In this document: positions 53,842 through 64,000 of the stretch, piece after piece
How positions within the stretch are numbered: position 1 is the first letter of the stretch
How the letters are laid out: every line of letters begins with the position of its first letter
Origin: Sorex araneus
Taxonomy: Eukaryota; Chordata; Mammalia; Eulipotyphla; Soricidae
Length of the DNA stretch: 64,000 nt
NCBI RefSeq assembly: GCF_027595985.1
Contig: NC_073303.1
Coordinates: forward strand, 20,312,675-20,376,674
Reading direction: 5' to 3'
Notes under the pieces: model-generated
Told to the model about the DNA's origin: nothing
What the model saw: the letters and a program-made list of their open reading frames with translations, nothing else
The model's database searches: none
Program-made: the position numbers and the translations under genes

Positions 53842-54022
53842 TTTTTTTTTTTTTTTTTGGCTTTTTGGGTCACACCCAGCAATGCTCAGGGGTTACTCCT
53901 GGCTCTGCACTCAGAAATGACTCCTGGCGGTGCTTGGGGGAATGTATGGGATGCCGGGGATTGAACCCAGGTCAGCTGCGTGCAAGGCAAACGCCCTCCC
54001 TGCTGTACTGTCACTCTGGCCC
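53842..54022 (-). mobile_element. SINE A form, reverse
   Basis: Near-consensus with an 18-T tail. TSD CTGCTCAGG at 53833-53841 and 54023-54031. Confidence 0.93.
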
Positions 54023-54082
54023 CTGCTCAGGATTTTTAAAACTACACTATGGATATCTATACAGCCTTTAATAATAGACTTG

Positions 54083-54230
54083 TTTTGGGAGAGGAGACAC
54101 CCAGTGGTGCTCAGTAGGTAATAACTGACTCAGTGCTTGGGGGCAGGCGGGGGTGGGGGGTCATTCCTGGCTGTCCTCAGGAGACCCGGATTGAACCCGG
54201 GCGTGTACCTGAGCACTCTGCAGTGGGCGA
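54083..54230 (-). mobile_element. Decayed SINE A form, reverse
   Basis: 'gacacccagtggtgctcag', 'gtcattcctggctgtcctc', 'gagacccggattgaacccgg'. Confidence 0.55.
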
Positions 54231-54484
54231 AGTGTGCATGATTAATGAGAAATGAGTGCAGTCTGATGCCGCCACGCTGCCCCCAGCTCAGTTGCAGCGA
54301 ACACGTGAGGGAGGACGTGGGTATCCGTCTGGCAGAGGCGGAGAGGCCTCGGGAAGCTCCTGCAGCAGACTGGGGAAAGCAGCGTGTCACCTGGCCACCC
54401 ACTGCCGAAGCTAACGCTTTCATTGGAAAGACTGAATCTCTACAGTGTTAAAAATGTAGGGGGGGAAAAAACCCCATTTCGCCC

Positions 54485-55060
54485 CCATATACTAATAATT
54501 ATAGATCTTGGGCTGAAGAGATGGTACAGGGAGTAGGGCACTTGCCTTGCATGTGGCCGACTCGGGTTCAATCCCTGGAATTCCGTATGGTCTTCCAAGA
54601 TCTGCCATGTGTGATTCCTGAGTGCAGAGCCAAGAATGAGGAGGGGCCCCTGAGCATTGTGGGTGTGACCCCCAAAAAAATACTTTAAAAAAATCAGCTA
54701 AAAAATCAGCTAAACGTAGAAAAAAAATCTTGCTCCATATACTAATGATTTTAAATCTGAGAGGTTTTTTTTTTATTTGCATGTGTTTTAAAAATGCTTT
54801 TTATATAGTGGATTTTCCAACTTTTATTTTCCAACCGCATTGTGGGTGTGACCCCACCTAAAATACTAAAATTGATATATATATATATGTGTATGTGTGT
54901 GTATATATATATATACATATATATATAAACTAAAAGTAGAACAAAAGCCATCTTGTTCCATATACTAATGATTTTACATCTTACAGGGTCTTTTTCTGAT
55001 TTGCATGTAGCATTCAAATGTGTTTTATATAGTGGATTTTCCAACTTTTTTTATATAGGA
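54485..55060 (+). repeat. Local tandem duplication, about 200-bp unit including SINE end
   Basis: 'ccatatactaatgattt' and the following 'atttgcatgt ... atatagtggattttccaac' occur at 54735-54825 and again at 54958-55046, each preceded by 'attgtgggtgtgacccc' (54655 and 54839). A third 'ccatatactaataatta' lies at 54485. (TA)n/(TG)n at 54876-54926 lies in the second unit. Confidence 0.75.
54510..54681 (+). mobile_element. SINE A form, forward
   Basis: 'gggctgaagagatggtacagg', 'tcgggttcaatccctgg', 'gagcattgtgggtgtgaccc'. Its 3' end is duplicated with the flank (see tandem duplication). Confidence 0.85.
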
Positions 55061-55828
55061 CGCGGGTATCTTTCCCAGGCCTTGCTTCGTTTTGGGGGGT
55101 ATTTTCAAAAGTGACCTCTATTTGCTCCTTCTAAGTCTTAATTCTAGGCCCTGGATGCACCTTCCAGATTAAAACCAAAACAAAACCGTCTGGGAAAAGC
55201 TAGTGTCTATCATTTTCTTCACAGTCTTCAGGAAATGAAGTCAGAATTAGTTTAGACTAACCTAGTGTCTCTCAACCCTGCTATTAGGAACACTTGACAT
55301 CCGAATGCCCTTTATTTTGTTAAATTCTTTTCTCTTTTTTTTCTGGAATCGGGCAACAATTCCTTCATAGAGAGTGCCACCTACCTTTTTGTACTAAATA
55401 TCTGCGTGTAAATCGAACAACAAGATAGTCCGAATGCACTGGGGAACCTTTCTGTCGAGAGAATTTATTTTGTAAAATAATTACCTGTTAATTATCTTTT
55501 AGTTTTGGGGTGTTTTTTTTCTTCTAGATTTGGGTTTCCAAACACAGGGCTGACTTAAACATAGGGTGTACTTAGGAGTGATTTCTGAGGTCAATTCGGG
55601 GGTTATGATATTCAAGCAGTAATTTCAGGTTTTCCGCGCCGACTGTTTTGCTGCTTATTCCTGAGAAGCAAAACCGTGTCGGTCTTCTTCTGAGTGCCCC
55701 GTTGTCCGTCCTCAGGGGAAGGGTTTTGGAAGGAAACACTGACTTGTTCCCACCGGGCTGGCTGTCATTTCTTCCTGCCTGAACTCTGGTTTCCCTGCCC
55801 CCCCCTCCCGCCCCCGTGTCTTGCCCAG

Positions 55829-55961
55829 CTGGTGGACAGCGAGGTGGTCATGCTCTCGGCGCACTGGGAGAGGAGGAAGGCCAGTCTCTCCGAGCTCCTC
55901 GAGCAGCTGCGACAGCTCCCGGGCCTGCTGGCGGATCTGGAGTCCCTGACCAGGAGTCTGA
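55829..55961 (+). CDS. DTNBP1: DTNBP1 coding exon 5 (last in window)
   Basis: 133 bp, phase 0 to phase 1. Encodes residues 75-118, starting LVDSEVVMLSAHWERRK and ending ADLESLTRSL, and the first base of codon 119. Leucines spaced at about 3-4 residues mark the start of the long coiled coil. The exon is unusually GC-rich for the gene (CTG/GAG codons). Several changes from the human sequence I recall (Arg-Arg for Lys-Lys, Leu-Leu for Leu-Ile) are conservative for a coiled coil. Donor A|gtgagt at 55962-55967. The next exon is beyond the window. Confidence 0.94.
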
Positions 55962-56382
55962 GTGAGTCTCACGTTTGTCCCCACGCCCTTCCTCAGGACC
56001 GCACAAGGCACCCCCCACAGGCTCCGAGGCCACTTTAAAGTCTCGGCGCCTCGTGTGTGTTTGGGGGTTTGGGGCGGGGGTTGGGGGGTGGATAGTGAGT
56101 TCTAATGAATCCCGTCTTTCGATTGCCCCCGGATCCGACAGAAATCTATTTAAAGCGTAGCCATGTGTTCGTTTGAAAATAACACCATGACATTTTTCTG
56201 CCTCGCTTTGGTTCAGAGCGTGTGTTCCGAGTTTGCCGGATTCCGAAAGCCACGGCAGGTCGCACTAGGGTGCTGTTTCTGGGTAGCAGTGTAGACAGAA
56301 GAAGGTGTGGACTTGACCCTGCCGGAAGGAGGTGCTCCGAGAGCTGTGGCTGGGTGAGATTGGGTGTGCTCGGTGCGAGTTT

Positions 56383-56540
56383 AGGGGGAGAGAGAGGTCA
56401 GGGTTTCAAGGGTTTGCCTTGTATGTGGCTGACCCCAATTCACCAGCCCGGCAGAATGGCCCTCGAGCACCACCAGGAGAGTCACCCTAAGCACAGAGCC
56501 TGGAGTCAGCCCTGAGCACTGCTCGCTGGGCCCCACCCCT
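56383..56540 (+). mobile_element. Old SINE A form, forward
   Basis: 'gggtttgccttgtatgtggc', 'cctcgagcaccaccaggag', 'aagcacagagcctggagtc'. Confidence 0.68.
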
Positions 56541-57039
56541 CAGAAAAGTAAGCTTTTTTCCATTCCCAAACTGGTAAGAGATCAGACTAATCCAGTGAAA
56601 GGATTTCTCAACGCGTATGCAGTAGAACTGGCTATATTTTTGTTGTTTCCATTGGAATGCATTATGCTTGATTTCTTGTCGGTCACCTCTGGCTGGGAGT
56701 TAAGGCTGACTCCCAGCTCTGAGCCCTGCTTGCTGTACAGCTCTCCGACCCTAGGCTTTGTTTCTTAGTACATTGATTGACGGGGCCACGTCTTAGGATA
56801 ATATTATGGCTGACGGTTTTCTAACCAAGCTTAAAAGAGTAGAGTCAGGAACTCTTTCCATGGAGGATAAGCTGCTAATATTATAGGCAAGAAAGTAAGG
56901 ATACTCTGTGCTTTTTTGTTTTTCAGTATTGCCTTTTCAAAAGCAGCACAAGATTATAAAGCAAGTAATTAGCAAGTTATAAAGCGTTTTCATTGGTTTG
57001 TTTTTGAGTTCATAGACAGCCCCCCCCCTCCTATACCCC

Positions 57040-57240
57040 ATAATTAAACTGGCACCAGTTGTATACCTGAGATTGTTAGGTGCTTTACAGAGACATTATC
57101 TTTCATTCATAAGCACCCTGCAAAAGTTGCTTTCAGGATTCCTTTTTACAGGTAAGAAAAGAAAGACTTGGCAGGTGATGACCTGGCCGAGGTCACATGG
57201 TTAAGAAGATGCGCATCCAGGATCCTAGCCTCAGCGGATG
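57040..57240 (+). mobile_element. MIR, forward
   Basis: 'ggtgctttacagagacatta', 'cctttttacaggtaagaaaa', 'gacctggccgaggtcacatg' and 'gatcctagcctcag' match the MIR 5' part, core and 3' part in order. Confidence 0.8.
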
Positions 57241-57426
57241 AGGCATTGGGCTGGGAGCTGTTAGTAGCCCCTGCTCTTAGAAATGTCCTCTGTTGCCCTG
57301 TTTTCTGACAGCTGAAGTCGGGGCATGGAAAGGAGATTGTGGCTACTGCTGGCTGACGACGTCTGTTCACAGAACATGCACATCAGTATAGTCTTGGCTG
57401 ATATTTGCATAGGAGAGCTTTGCAGA

Positions 57427-57606
57427 TTTTTTTTTTTTATTTTTTTGGGAGAGTCACACCCGGCGATGCACAGGGGTTACTCCTGACTCTGCACTCAGAA
57501 ATTACCCCTGGTGGTGCTCGGGGGACCGTATGGGGATGCTGGGAGTCGAACCCGGGTCAGCTGTGTGCAAGGCAAACGCCCTATCCGCTGTGCTATCGCT
57601 CCAGCC
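57427..57606 (-). mobile_element. SINE A form, reverse
   Basis: Near-consensus from T-run to 'gctatcgctccagcccc'. TSD not clear. Confidence 0.92.
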
Positions 57607-58609
57607 CCTCAGATATTTATATTTTTAATCTTTCTCTTTTCCCTTCCTGTTGTTATTGCAAGGCCTGGTGGTTGTGGACTCTTGCTGGCGGCAGCCAGAC
57701 GCTGACCTTGCAGTGCTTTCTGGGGGTTGCACACTCTTCGTTACAGTGCCAGGGTTCTCAGGGTTGTGGTGGGCAGGAGATTGCACACTTAACTCTGGCA
57801 CAGAGATCCCGAACAGCCGTGCCACGAGCGTGTGATTGACTGTTCAGTGTCTGGATCAGCTTCACGCCAGCAAGGTCGCCCAGGCCCCCGGTGGTATGTT
57901 TCTCTGTGGAGACATTGCTTATGATAAACTTCCCCCTTTTCCCCAGCTGAGAGTAAATTCTTCCCCTGGACCTTCTCTGCCATTTTTGTGATGCTACAAA
58001 TAAGTCTTTTCCTCGTTAATTCTGCTAAGGAGCTTTAGTTTACGTAAGTTGTATTAAAAGAATGCATTTTCATTCTCAGGATTCTAATATCCCCAAGAAA
58101 AGTAGTCATTTTACCCTGAAGTAATATTAGTAATCTAATACCCTGAAGCGGAGTGCTTAGTGATGTATGGCCTTCCCCCTTAGAAACTGCTCCCGTAATG
58201 ACTGGGGCGTTTGGGTTTCCTGAGCTGTCTCAAGTAGTCTGAAACCAAGAACCTTTAGAGGCAAATTACAGTGAAAGAGGTCTCTGAAAAACTCATTTGG
58301 ACAGATAATGTACTTCTACATAATTTGAATCATGTTTTCATTCCCTTCCCTCCCCCCATTTCTGTCTGACCTCTTTTGAGCTGTTTTTGGAGAATAGATT
58401 CAGTTTGCTTAGAAAATACCTCTCAAGTCTATATGGTGATTTCTAATGTCAGTTACAGTCAACATTTGAAATATGTGCTACCCTCGGGTTTACACTGTTG
58501 GCTTTTCTCTGCCTGGTATTTATACTTAATGATGAATGTAGAAGACAGCAGTCAGGACTGGAATTCCAGACGCTTTGTATTTGTTGACCTAGAAAAGCTG
58601 ATGAAGAGG

Positions 58610-58779
58610 CATGTGGGGAGTGTGGAGCCATAGGGCGTTTGCCTTGCAAGCAGCTGACCCGGGTTCGAATCCCATATGGTTGGTCCCCCATATGCTTGGT
58701 CCCCTGAAACCTGCCAGGAGTGATCTCTGAGCACAGAGCCCGGAGCGACCCCTGAGCACCGCTGGGTGTGCCCAGAAAA
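58610..58779 (+). mobile_element. SINE A form, forward, head eroded
   Basis: 'agggcgtttgccttgcaagc', 'cccgggttcgaatccc', a repeated 'tatg.ttggtcccc' block, 'caccgctgggtgtgccca'. Confidence 0.82.
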
Positions 58780-58984
58780 CAGACTTTTGAAGTTGTGGAA
58801 CTCCTAGAGAAGTCACTTTAGTTAGGGCTAATATTTGCAGATTTACATATGAAAATAATTTGAAGCCCAGTTGTGTGTGGTAGGGTGTATACACATGTAC
58901 ATATAAACATATACATGTGAATCACTGTAGCTTATGTGGTTGTTGACACAGCAGTCCTTTGTACTCCAGACAGTGCTTTAATTT

Positions 58985-59136
58985 TTATTATTGTGGTTCT
59001 TGGGCCACACCTGGAGGTGCTGAGGGGTGGCTCCTGGCTTAGTGCTCAGGGATGGCTCCCAACCCCTCCCTGCAGGGCTCTGGGTTGAACCCAGCTCTCC
59101 CGCCTGCTCCAGCCCTTTGGACCATCTCCCTGGTCA
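58985..59136 (-). mobile_element. Old SINE A form, reverse
   Basis: 'cttgggccacacctggaggt', 'gctcctggcttagtgctcag', 'ggaccatctccctggtc'. Confidence 0.7.
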
Positions 59137-59395
59137 CACAGTCTGTGTTTGGAACGTTCCCTCAGGTGCGGACGGAATTTTTGTTTTGATCACCTCAAAA
59201 TAACTGATCACCAAAATAAGCCCTTGATGGAACATGGACCTAAATAGCCGCTAAATGAGGAAGTGAGGAAAGACCGTCCCACCTGCGGACTCCTGCACCC
59301 GCTGACCCCTTCGGCTCTCCGTCCCTCTGTTTTATAGCCTGTTTCATTCTCTAAGTCTTGCCTTGCTCTCTAGAGAAAATATCCCCCTATGTGTT

Positions 59396-59401
59396 TGTGT
59401 A

Positions 59402-59437
<36 letters not shown>

Positions 59438-59594
59438 GGGCCACACCTAGCAGTGCTCAGGACTTATTCCTGGTTTTGCCCCCAGGGATCACTCCTGGCG
59501 GGGCTCGGGGCACCATGTGGGGTGCCAGGAATAGACCTCAGGGCAGCTGTGTCCAAGGCAAACGTCCTGCCCCCTGCCCCATCACCCCGGCCCG
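59396..59594 (-). mobile_element. Old SINE A form, reverse, with (GT)n tail
   Basis: (GT)n at 59398-59434, then 'ttggggccacacctagcagt', 'gtgccaggaatagacctc', 'catcaccccggccc'. Confidence 0.75.
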
Positions 59595-60663
59595 CGTCTG
59601 CCCTTTTTAGTAAGAAAGGGATGGAGGTGCTGTGATCAGTTTGGCTTCTTGATGATGTCATTATTCTAGCCTAATACATTTTGATGACCTGATTCCCCAG
59701 GAGTTGAGAAAGGAATCCACTCTTTTTTTTTTTCTTTCTTTCTTCTTTAAACTGTGTGATACGCCAGTGAAGGGCGGAAGGATATCACTGAGACAAAGGG
59801 CCTCTGCCCTGCAGAAGAAATGCTGAAGGTATGCTGAGGAGTGGACGATAAGGATTCTCCCCCCTAGGTCCCATCCCACAGCTCCCTGGCTGGACGTTGC
59901 CCCGTTTGCTTCTTCCTGCCCTGAGCTTTCCCAGTTCTCGTCTGCAAAGTGACGACGGGAATCCTTGCTGGCTCCCGAGACTGGCTGAGGGTCAAGAGGT
60001 GACAGAGACAAGCAGCCCCTCGTTATTTCACTCTTAATGAGTGCCACTAACTCCTCGGGCGGGGAGGGAAGCCGGGCCCGTCGTGCCAGGTGCTGGCGTT
60101 CTAGTGGGAGTCTCTTCAGCCTTCGCGGATCTGCGGAACCGTTATTCTTTGACAGAAACGGGCCTGGCTGGATGTTATGCATAAAATGTCCCACCAGATA
60201 GTTTCTGATTCAAAAGCGCATGAAATTGGCAAGTGGGTAATTTTGTAATCCCCGGTACATTGAAATACAGTGTCTGAACAGGAAGTGGAAGGTTTTCATC
60301 TAGATTCTACACACGTTCTTATCTCCTGTAAAAGAAACATAATGGACTTTTCTCGTAAAACTCATACAATGTTTGAAAATGTTTATTGAATACTCTTAAA
60401 CTTCCACTAGAGGGTAGTCTAATCCTGTTGCTTCCCCGAGGCTTAAAATGTCAATATTTGTCTTAATTTTCTCTATAGTTGGACTTATTTTATATGAACT
60501 ACTTTAAAAAGACTGCTACTATCTTTAAGTACAGAAGAGTCTATTAATTCTTGTGTAGCAGTGCAGTAAGTGAAAAACAGCCTCGGTGTACTGAGTCTGT
60601 AACTTTTGGTCTGACTTCACCTGATGAATTATTTTGCTTTTCTCTGGAAAGAACTTGAAGGAG

Positions 60664-60830
60664 GGTTGGGAAAGATAGTTCAGTAGTAGGGCTCTGGCCT
60701 TGCACATATCCAATCCCTGGCACCCCACATGGTCCCCCGAGCACCTCCAGGAATAATTCCTGAGCGCAGAGCCCAGAGTGACCTCGGAGCATCACCAGGT
60801 GTGATCCTCAAAGCCAAACCAAACCAAAAA
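60664..60830 (+). mobile_element. Old SINE A form, forward
   Basis: 'ggttgggaaagatagttcag', 'catggtcccccgagcacctc', 'catcaccaggtgtgatcctc', CCAAA-rich tail. Confidence 0.75.
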
Positions 60831-60959
60831 AGATATGGGGGAGCATCTAATGGGGGAAATGTCACAGCTTTTAGTGTTTTATAAAGATAAATTCTCTTCG
60901 TGTCTGGGTGACTGTCTAAAAGTAGGCCTTCCCAGAGGCACATCAACTCCTTAGACCTT

Positions 60960-61141
60960 CAGGCCCAGAGCCATGGTGCAGCAGGTAGGGCGTTTGCCTT
61001 GCATGTGGCCAACCCGAGTTCAAACCCCCACATCCCATGTGTTGCCCCGAGCACCGCCAGGAGTGATTCCTAGTGCAGAGCCAGGAGTAACCCCTGTGCA
61101 TCGTTAGGCGTGACCCAAAAAGGAAAAAAAAACCCAAAAAG
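60960..61141 (+). mobile_element. SINE A form, forward
   Basis: Near-consensus. TSD AACTCCTTAGACCTT / AATTCCTTAGAGCTT at 60945-60959 and 61142-61156. Confidence 0.9.
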
Positions 61142-61892
61142 AATTCCTTAGAGCTTCTTCAGTGTGCCCTCATTCGTTCAGAACAGCTTGCGTTCAAGTA
61201 CTTCTTAAAGCTCCCGTTACCTCACTCTTACTACCGTGTTCCCTAGTCGAGTAAGAGAGCAAACATTTGATGAATCTTGCGCGTTTCCAGCGCCCGGCCC
61301 CTCTGAGGGCTCTGGGTTTGCTGCCCGACAGGACTTCTTCGTGTCTCGAAGCTGGTTTTCTTTTAGAAAAATTAAGTGTGAAGCGGTTCCCTTTGGCGGG
61401 GCCTTTCCGCTTTTCGTACGTGAGTAGTGACGCAGCAGAAACGTGTCAGAGACAAATGGCACAAAGGAAAATCCTGAACAGAGTCCCCCTTCCTCCGGGA
61501 CAGGCGTCTCACAAAGATCTGTGGAGCTCTTTCCTGCGCAGCTGTCAGGCGGTTCCCAAATGGCTTTTTCACAACAAAATTCCACCCATCTTTCCCGCTG
61601 AACTCTCAGTGAGGCATATGCTGTTGTTAAAGCGAGCAGAATGGTGAGGACTGAGCTTCGTGTGAAGGTATATTAGTACCCATGGAGGCCTACTGGTGCA
61701 TTATGTATGTATATTCAGACATTTATGCACATTCATTCATACATTCATAGATTGGCTACCAGATTCACTGTACATGCAGCTCATGATAGAAATTGAACAG
61801 GTGGTGGCAGAAGTCAAATTCCTACCGCTTTAAAGTGAATGTGAAGCATTCAGAAGGCACACCCTGTCTATGCTTATTATTTGAAGATATAT

Positions 61893-62034
61893 TGGGGGAG
61901 GGGTTGGATGCCCCTGACAGTGTTCAGCTCTCTTCTGGGCTCTGTGCTCGTGGGGACATGTGTGGTTCATGATCATACCAGGGCTGGACATGTGCAAGAC
62001 AAGTGCCTTAGCCCTTCATGCTCTCTCCAGCCCT
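61893..62034 (-). mobile_element. Old SINE A form, reverse
   Basis: 'gatgcccctgacagtgttcag', 'ggacatgtgcaagacaagtg', 'catgctctctccagccc'. Confidence 0.68.
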
Positions 62035-62774
62035 GGAAATATAAATACACACACACATATAAAATAAAAAGGAAGAAAGTTTATTTTTATCAGTATATTC
62101 TTTTATATATTATTACTGAATCTGAGCCTGTTATGAGCGAAAATGTGATATTTCCCCTGTTTCTAGTTACTTCAAGTTACTGATAACATAACCTGATTTG
62201 ACACCCCAGTAATAAACAACCTCTGTGTCGTTCAGTGTTTTTGAGTCTCTCTTTCCCCCCTATTTATTCTTTCACAAGTTGGAGCCTAGCTCTTAATATT
62301 TGAATTAGATGACTTAAGAGTTAAGAGATTTGCTTTCGTGGTTCTTACTCATGATTTAAGTGTTTCTTTTTTTTTTTTCTTGAGAAATTGTCCTTAAATG
62401 AAATCAACACATTAGATATTAGTGGGAACAAAGAATTAAAAAATAGAATCCTTACTCCTGAAATACTTCTTCCTCAAAGAGATGAGAGCACATGGATAGT
62501 TGTAATTCGCCCGTCAGACGGAAGCCCCGTGTCAGGGTCAGAGGTCGGTTGCGGCAGTGAAAAGGAGGGGCGACGGGGACAGGGCGGCAGACAGGGGCCC
62601 TGGAGACATTTCAGAGACACACAAGAGTCCTGGAAGGATGAACAGGAACTGCAGGTAGGAAGGCGGTTGGAAAAGTCGGTGACAGGTCCTGAATGCTAAA
62701 CTGGGGATTCAACTAGATTTGAAAAGTACTCAGGCGCCTGTGAAACTGTTTGCTTTTATTTCATTCTTCTGGTG

Positions 62775-62925
62775 GGGGTGGGGGGGTTCCGCTTGGGGCA
62801 CCCAGGATTGCACCCAGCATCGCCTGGACCCTACCTGGTGACATAGGACAGTGCCAGGATCAAGCTCCACAGAGGCTCCTAGGGCACGGTGAGGTCCCTA
62901 GCCCTGAATCGCGTCCCCAGGCCTC
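62775..62925 (-). mobile_element. Decayed SINE A form, reverse
   Basis: 'gtgccaggatcaagctccac' and 'ggtgaggtccctagccctg'. Weak overall. Confidence 0.4.
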
Positions 62926-64000
62926 CTTTGGAACTTGTTCAAGGGGGGGGAACATAAACGGGAGTTTAGGGGTAGCAAGAAACGGGGCGCAGGGTTTTTG
63001 AAGCATTCGGAGATTAGATTTGCCGTTCGACACGGACGCCGTTGTGTCCTGTTCAGGGCAATATCTGATTCTCTTTTCCTGCATAATTGCTCCAGATTGG
63101 TACTAAATCACTCCTGTTTTCACCTGGTCCCCATTTTATTAACACAAGAATGAAATAGGGGAGCAAGTTCAATTTGTACCTAGCGTGGAATTTCTCTCTG
63201 TGAGAAATTAATTGGCTTGCCTAGGGATCAACTTCATTTAAGATCCTGGCCTCATTAACTTCGTAGTCAACCAACAGAGCTAGACTAAATGGAAATTGCC
63301 ATCTGTTCAAATAAAATTTCAAAAGGTAAAAAGAATGTATTTCCTAATATAATTATTGGCTTGTTTTCCTATTTTCTTTTTTAAAAAGCCATTTGGAATG
63401 TGATCCTCCCTTATGAGGGATCTTAGGTTGAAGGCCACAGCCCTCACTGTGAGTTGTTACAGGTAAATAAATTTGTCTGAAGAAATGAGAAGGTTTGTAT
63501 TTTGGCCTGTTAAATCCATGGGTTGTGCTTGCAGGACGGTCAACATTGATCGGCAGGATTGTTAGTTTAAATTTCTCTTACAAATAGGAACACTACATTT
63601 TTATCTCTGAAGTTTTTGTACCAAATATTAGTCCCTGCAAACTCCTCCATGGACGCTTTATTATCTGCTTTGCCCTCGTGAGGTTTTTGACAGTTTTGCA
63701 GGATGTCATTGCTGACCCATTTCTTGGGCTGCGACACTTCATCTCGCCTGTAGGGGGCAGAGGTGGGTTTCCGAGCTTGCACTTCTAAGCCCCTCTCTGA
63801 GCAGTTCCTCCGATGCTCCGGGGAGTGTGTGCAATACTGAGGAACAAAGTGGCTTAGAGTGAAACGCCACTCCATCCTAAGTTGAACGCTCCGGTTCTTA
63901 TCGCTAATCAAAATGAAATGGACTTCTAATAATCCTGTTAGCTGGGATGGTCTTTTCAGACACTGTCATACTGGTACAATAGAATGAGGTGGATGCTGCT

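Larger units (their letters stand above)
45907..55828 (+). other. DTNBP1: DTNBP1 intron 4 (9922 bp)
   Basis: Phase 0. About 20 SINEs, one L1 fragment, one MIR and a local duplication. Stretches with no named repeat: 46540-47105, 48345-48985 (with an AT/TG patch at 48838-48892), 49200-50180, 51912-52330, 53315-53830 and 55060-55828. The acceptor is a long C/T tract ending 'gtcttgcccag|C'. Confidence 0.85.
30723..64000 (+). other. DTNBP1: DTNBP1 (dysbindin-1) gene, 5' half
   Basis: Dysbindin-1 is a coiled-coil subunit of BLOC-1, which sorts cargo from endosomes to lysosome-related organelles and acts at synapses. It also binds dystrobrevins (family knowledge). Five exons join at 30723-30778, 37951-38004, 40263-40313, 45846-45906 and 55829-55961. 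They give 355 nt with no stop, coding residues 1-118 and one base of codon 119, against about 351 residues for the human protein. The product starts MLETLRERLLSVQQDFTS and continues close to the mammalian sequence I recall. Intron phases are 2, 2, 2, 0 and 1. I see no sequence for exon 6 before 64000. The C-terminal dysbindin domain is therefore outside the window. Confidence 0.93.
55962..64000 (+). other. DTNBP1: DTNBP1 intron 5 (start; at least 8039 bp)
   Basis: Phase 1. Contains SINEs and one MIR. Unique-looking stretches: 55970-56380, 56545-57035, 57610-58605, 59600-60660, 61150-61890, 62040-62770 and 62930-64000. I looked for exon 6, expected to continue the coiled coil after residue 119, and found nothing convincing. 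A 114-codon reverse frame at 63567-63911 is unassigned. Confidence 0.8.

Noticed and set aside
55694..56038. 114-codon frame spanning exon 5 as a complete gene
   Set aside because: Only its middle (55829-55961) is coding. The ends read through the splice acceptor and donor.
62388..62699. 103-codon forward frame considered as DTNBP1 exon 6 or an alternative terminal exon
   Set aside because: No similarity to the dysbindin coiled coil, and no acceptor in the right phase giving known sequence.

Overview
The window is mammalian genomic DNA, most likely from a shrew (Soricidae, probably Sorex). Two things point there. First, there are roughly 80 copies of a tRNA-derived SINE of the type I recall from shrews. 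In sense orientation it begins 'ggggctggagcgatagcac', has a B-box-like GGTTCGAATCC, ends 'gggtgtgaccca' and carries an A-rich tail. Second, there are L1 copies whose 3' ends form several related local subfamilies. Species assignment rests on recall; no database was searched. There are no bacterial-style genes. Most open frames are translations of SINEs, microsatellites or GC-rich DNA.

The one protein-coding gene I recognise is DTNBP1 (dysbindin-1, a BLOC-1 subunit) on the + strand. A CpG island at about 30380-31450 holds its TATA-less promoter and exon 1. Coding exons 1-5 lie at 30723-30778, 37951-38004, 40263-40313, 45846-45906 and 55829-55961, all with GT/AG sites. Together they give 355 coding nt, residues 1-118 plus one base of codon 119. 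I could not find exon 6, so the gene continues past 64000.

Layout: 1-30380 is upstream intergenic DNA full of SINEs, L1 3' ends, microsatellites and two well-delimited solo LTR-like insertions (8695-9209 and 16667-17402). 30380-31450 is the promoter/CpG island. 31450-64000 is introns 1-5, with an antisense L1 in intron 1 (33380-35935), a sense L1 ORF2/3' end in intron 2 (38405-40015) and dozens of SINEs.

SINE terms used below. A form: tRNA-like head plus a body ending 'gggtgtgaccca' and poly(A), about 170-180 bp. B form: the same head, then a different body containing 'gcaagctacccgtggcata' and a tail of 'gtgatac' units, about 255 bp. '+' means the SINE sense strand reads along the window. 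Target-site duplications (TSDs) are quoted where I could read them.

No undescribed cellular system is visible. The most unusual signals are retroposon chimeras: a U2-snRNA/SINE-B fusion (17821-18096), a 514-bp mosaic element with an unknown 5' module (22944-23457, sister at 12831-13212), and an L1-tail/SINE composite with its own TSD (40413-40659).
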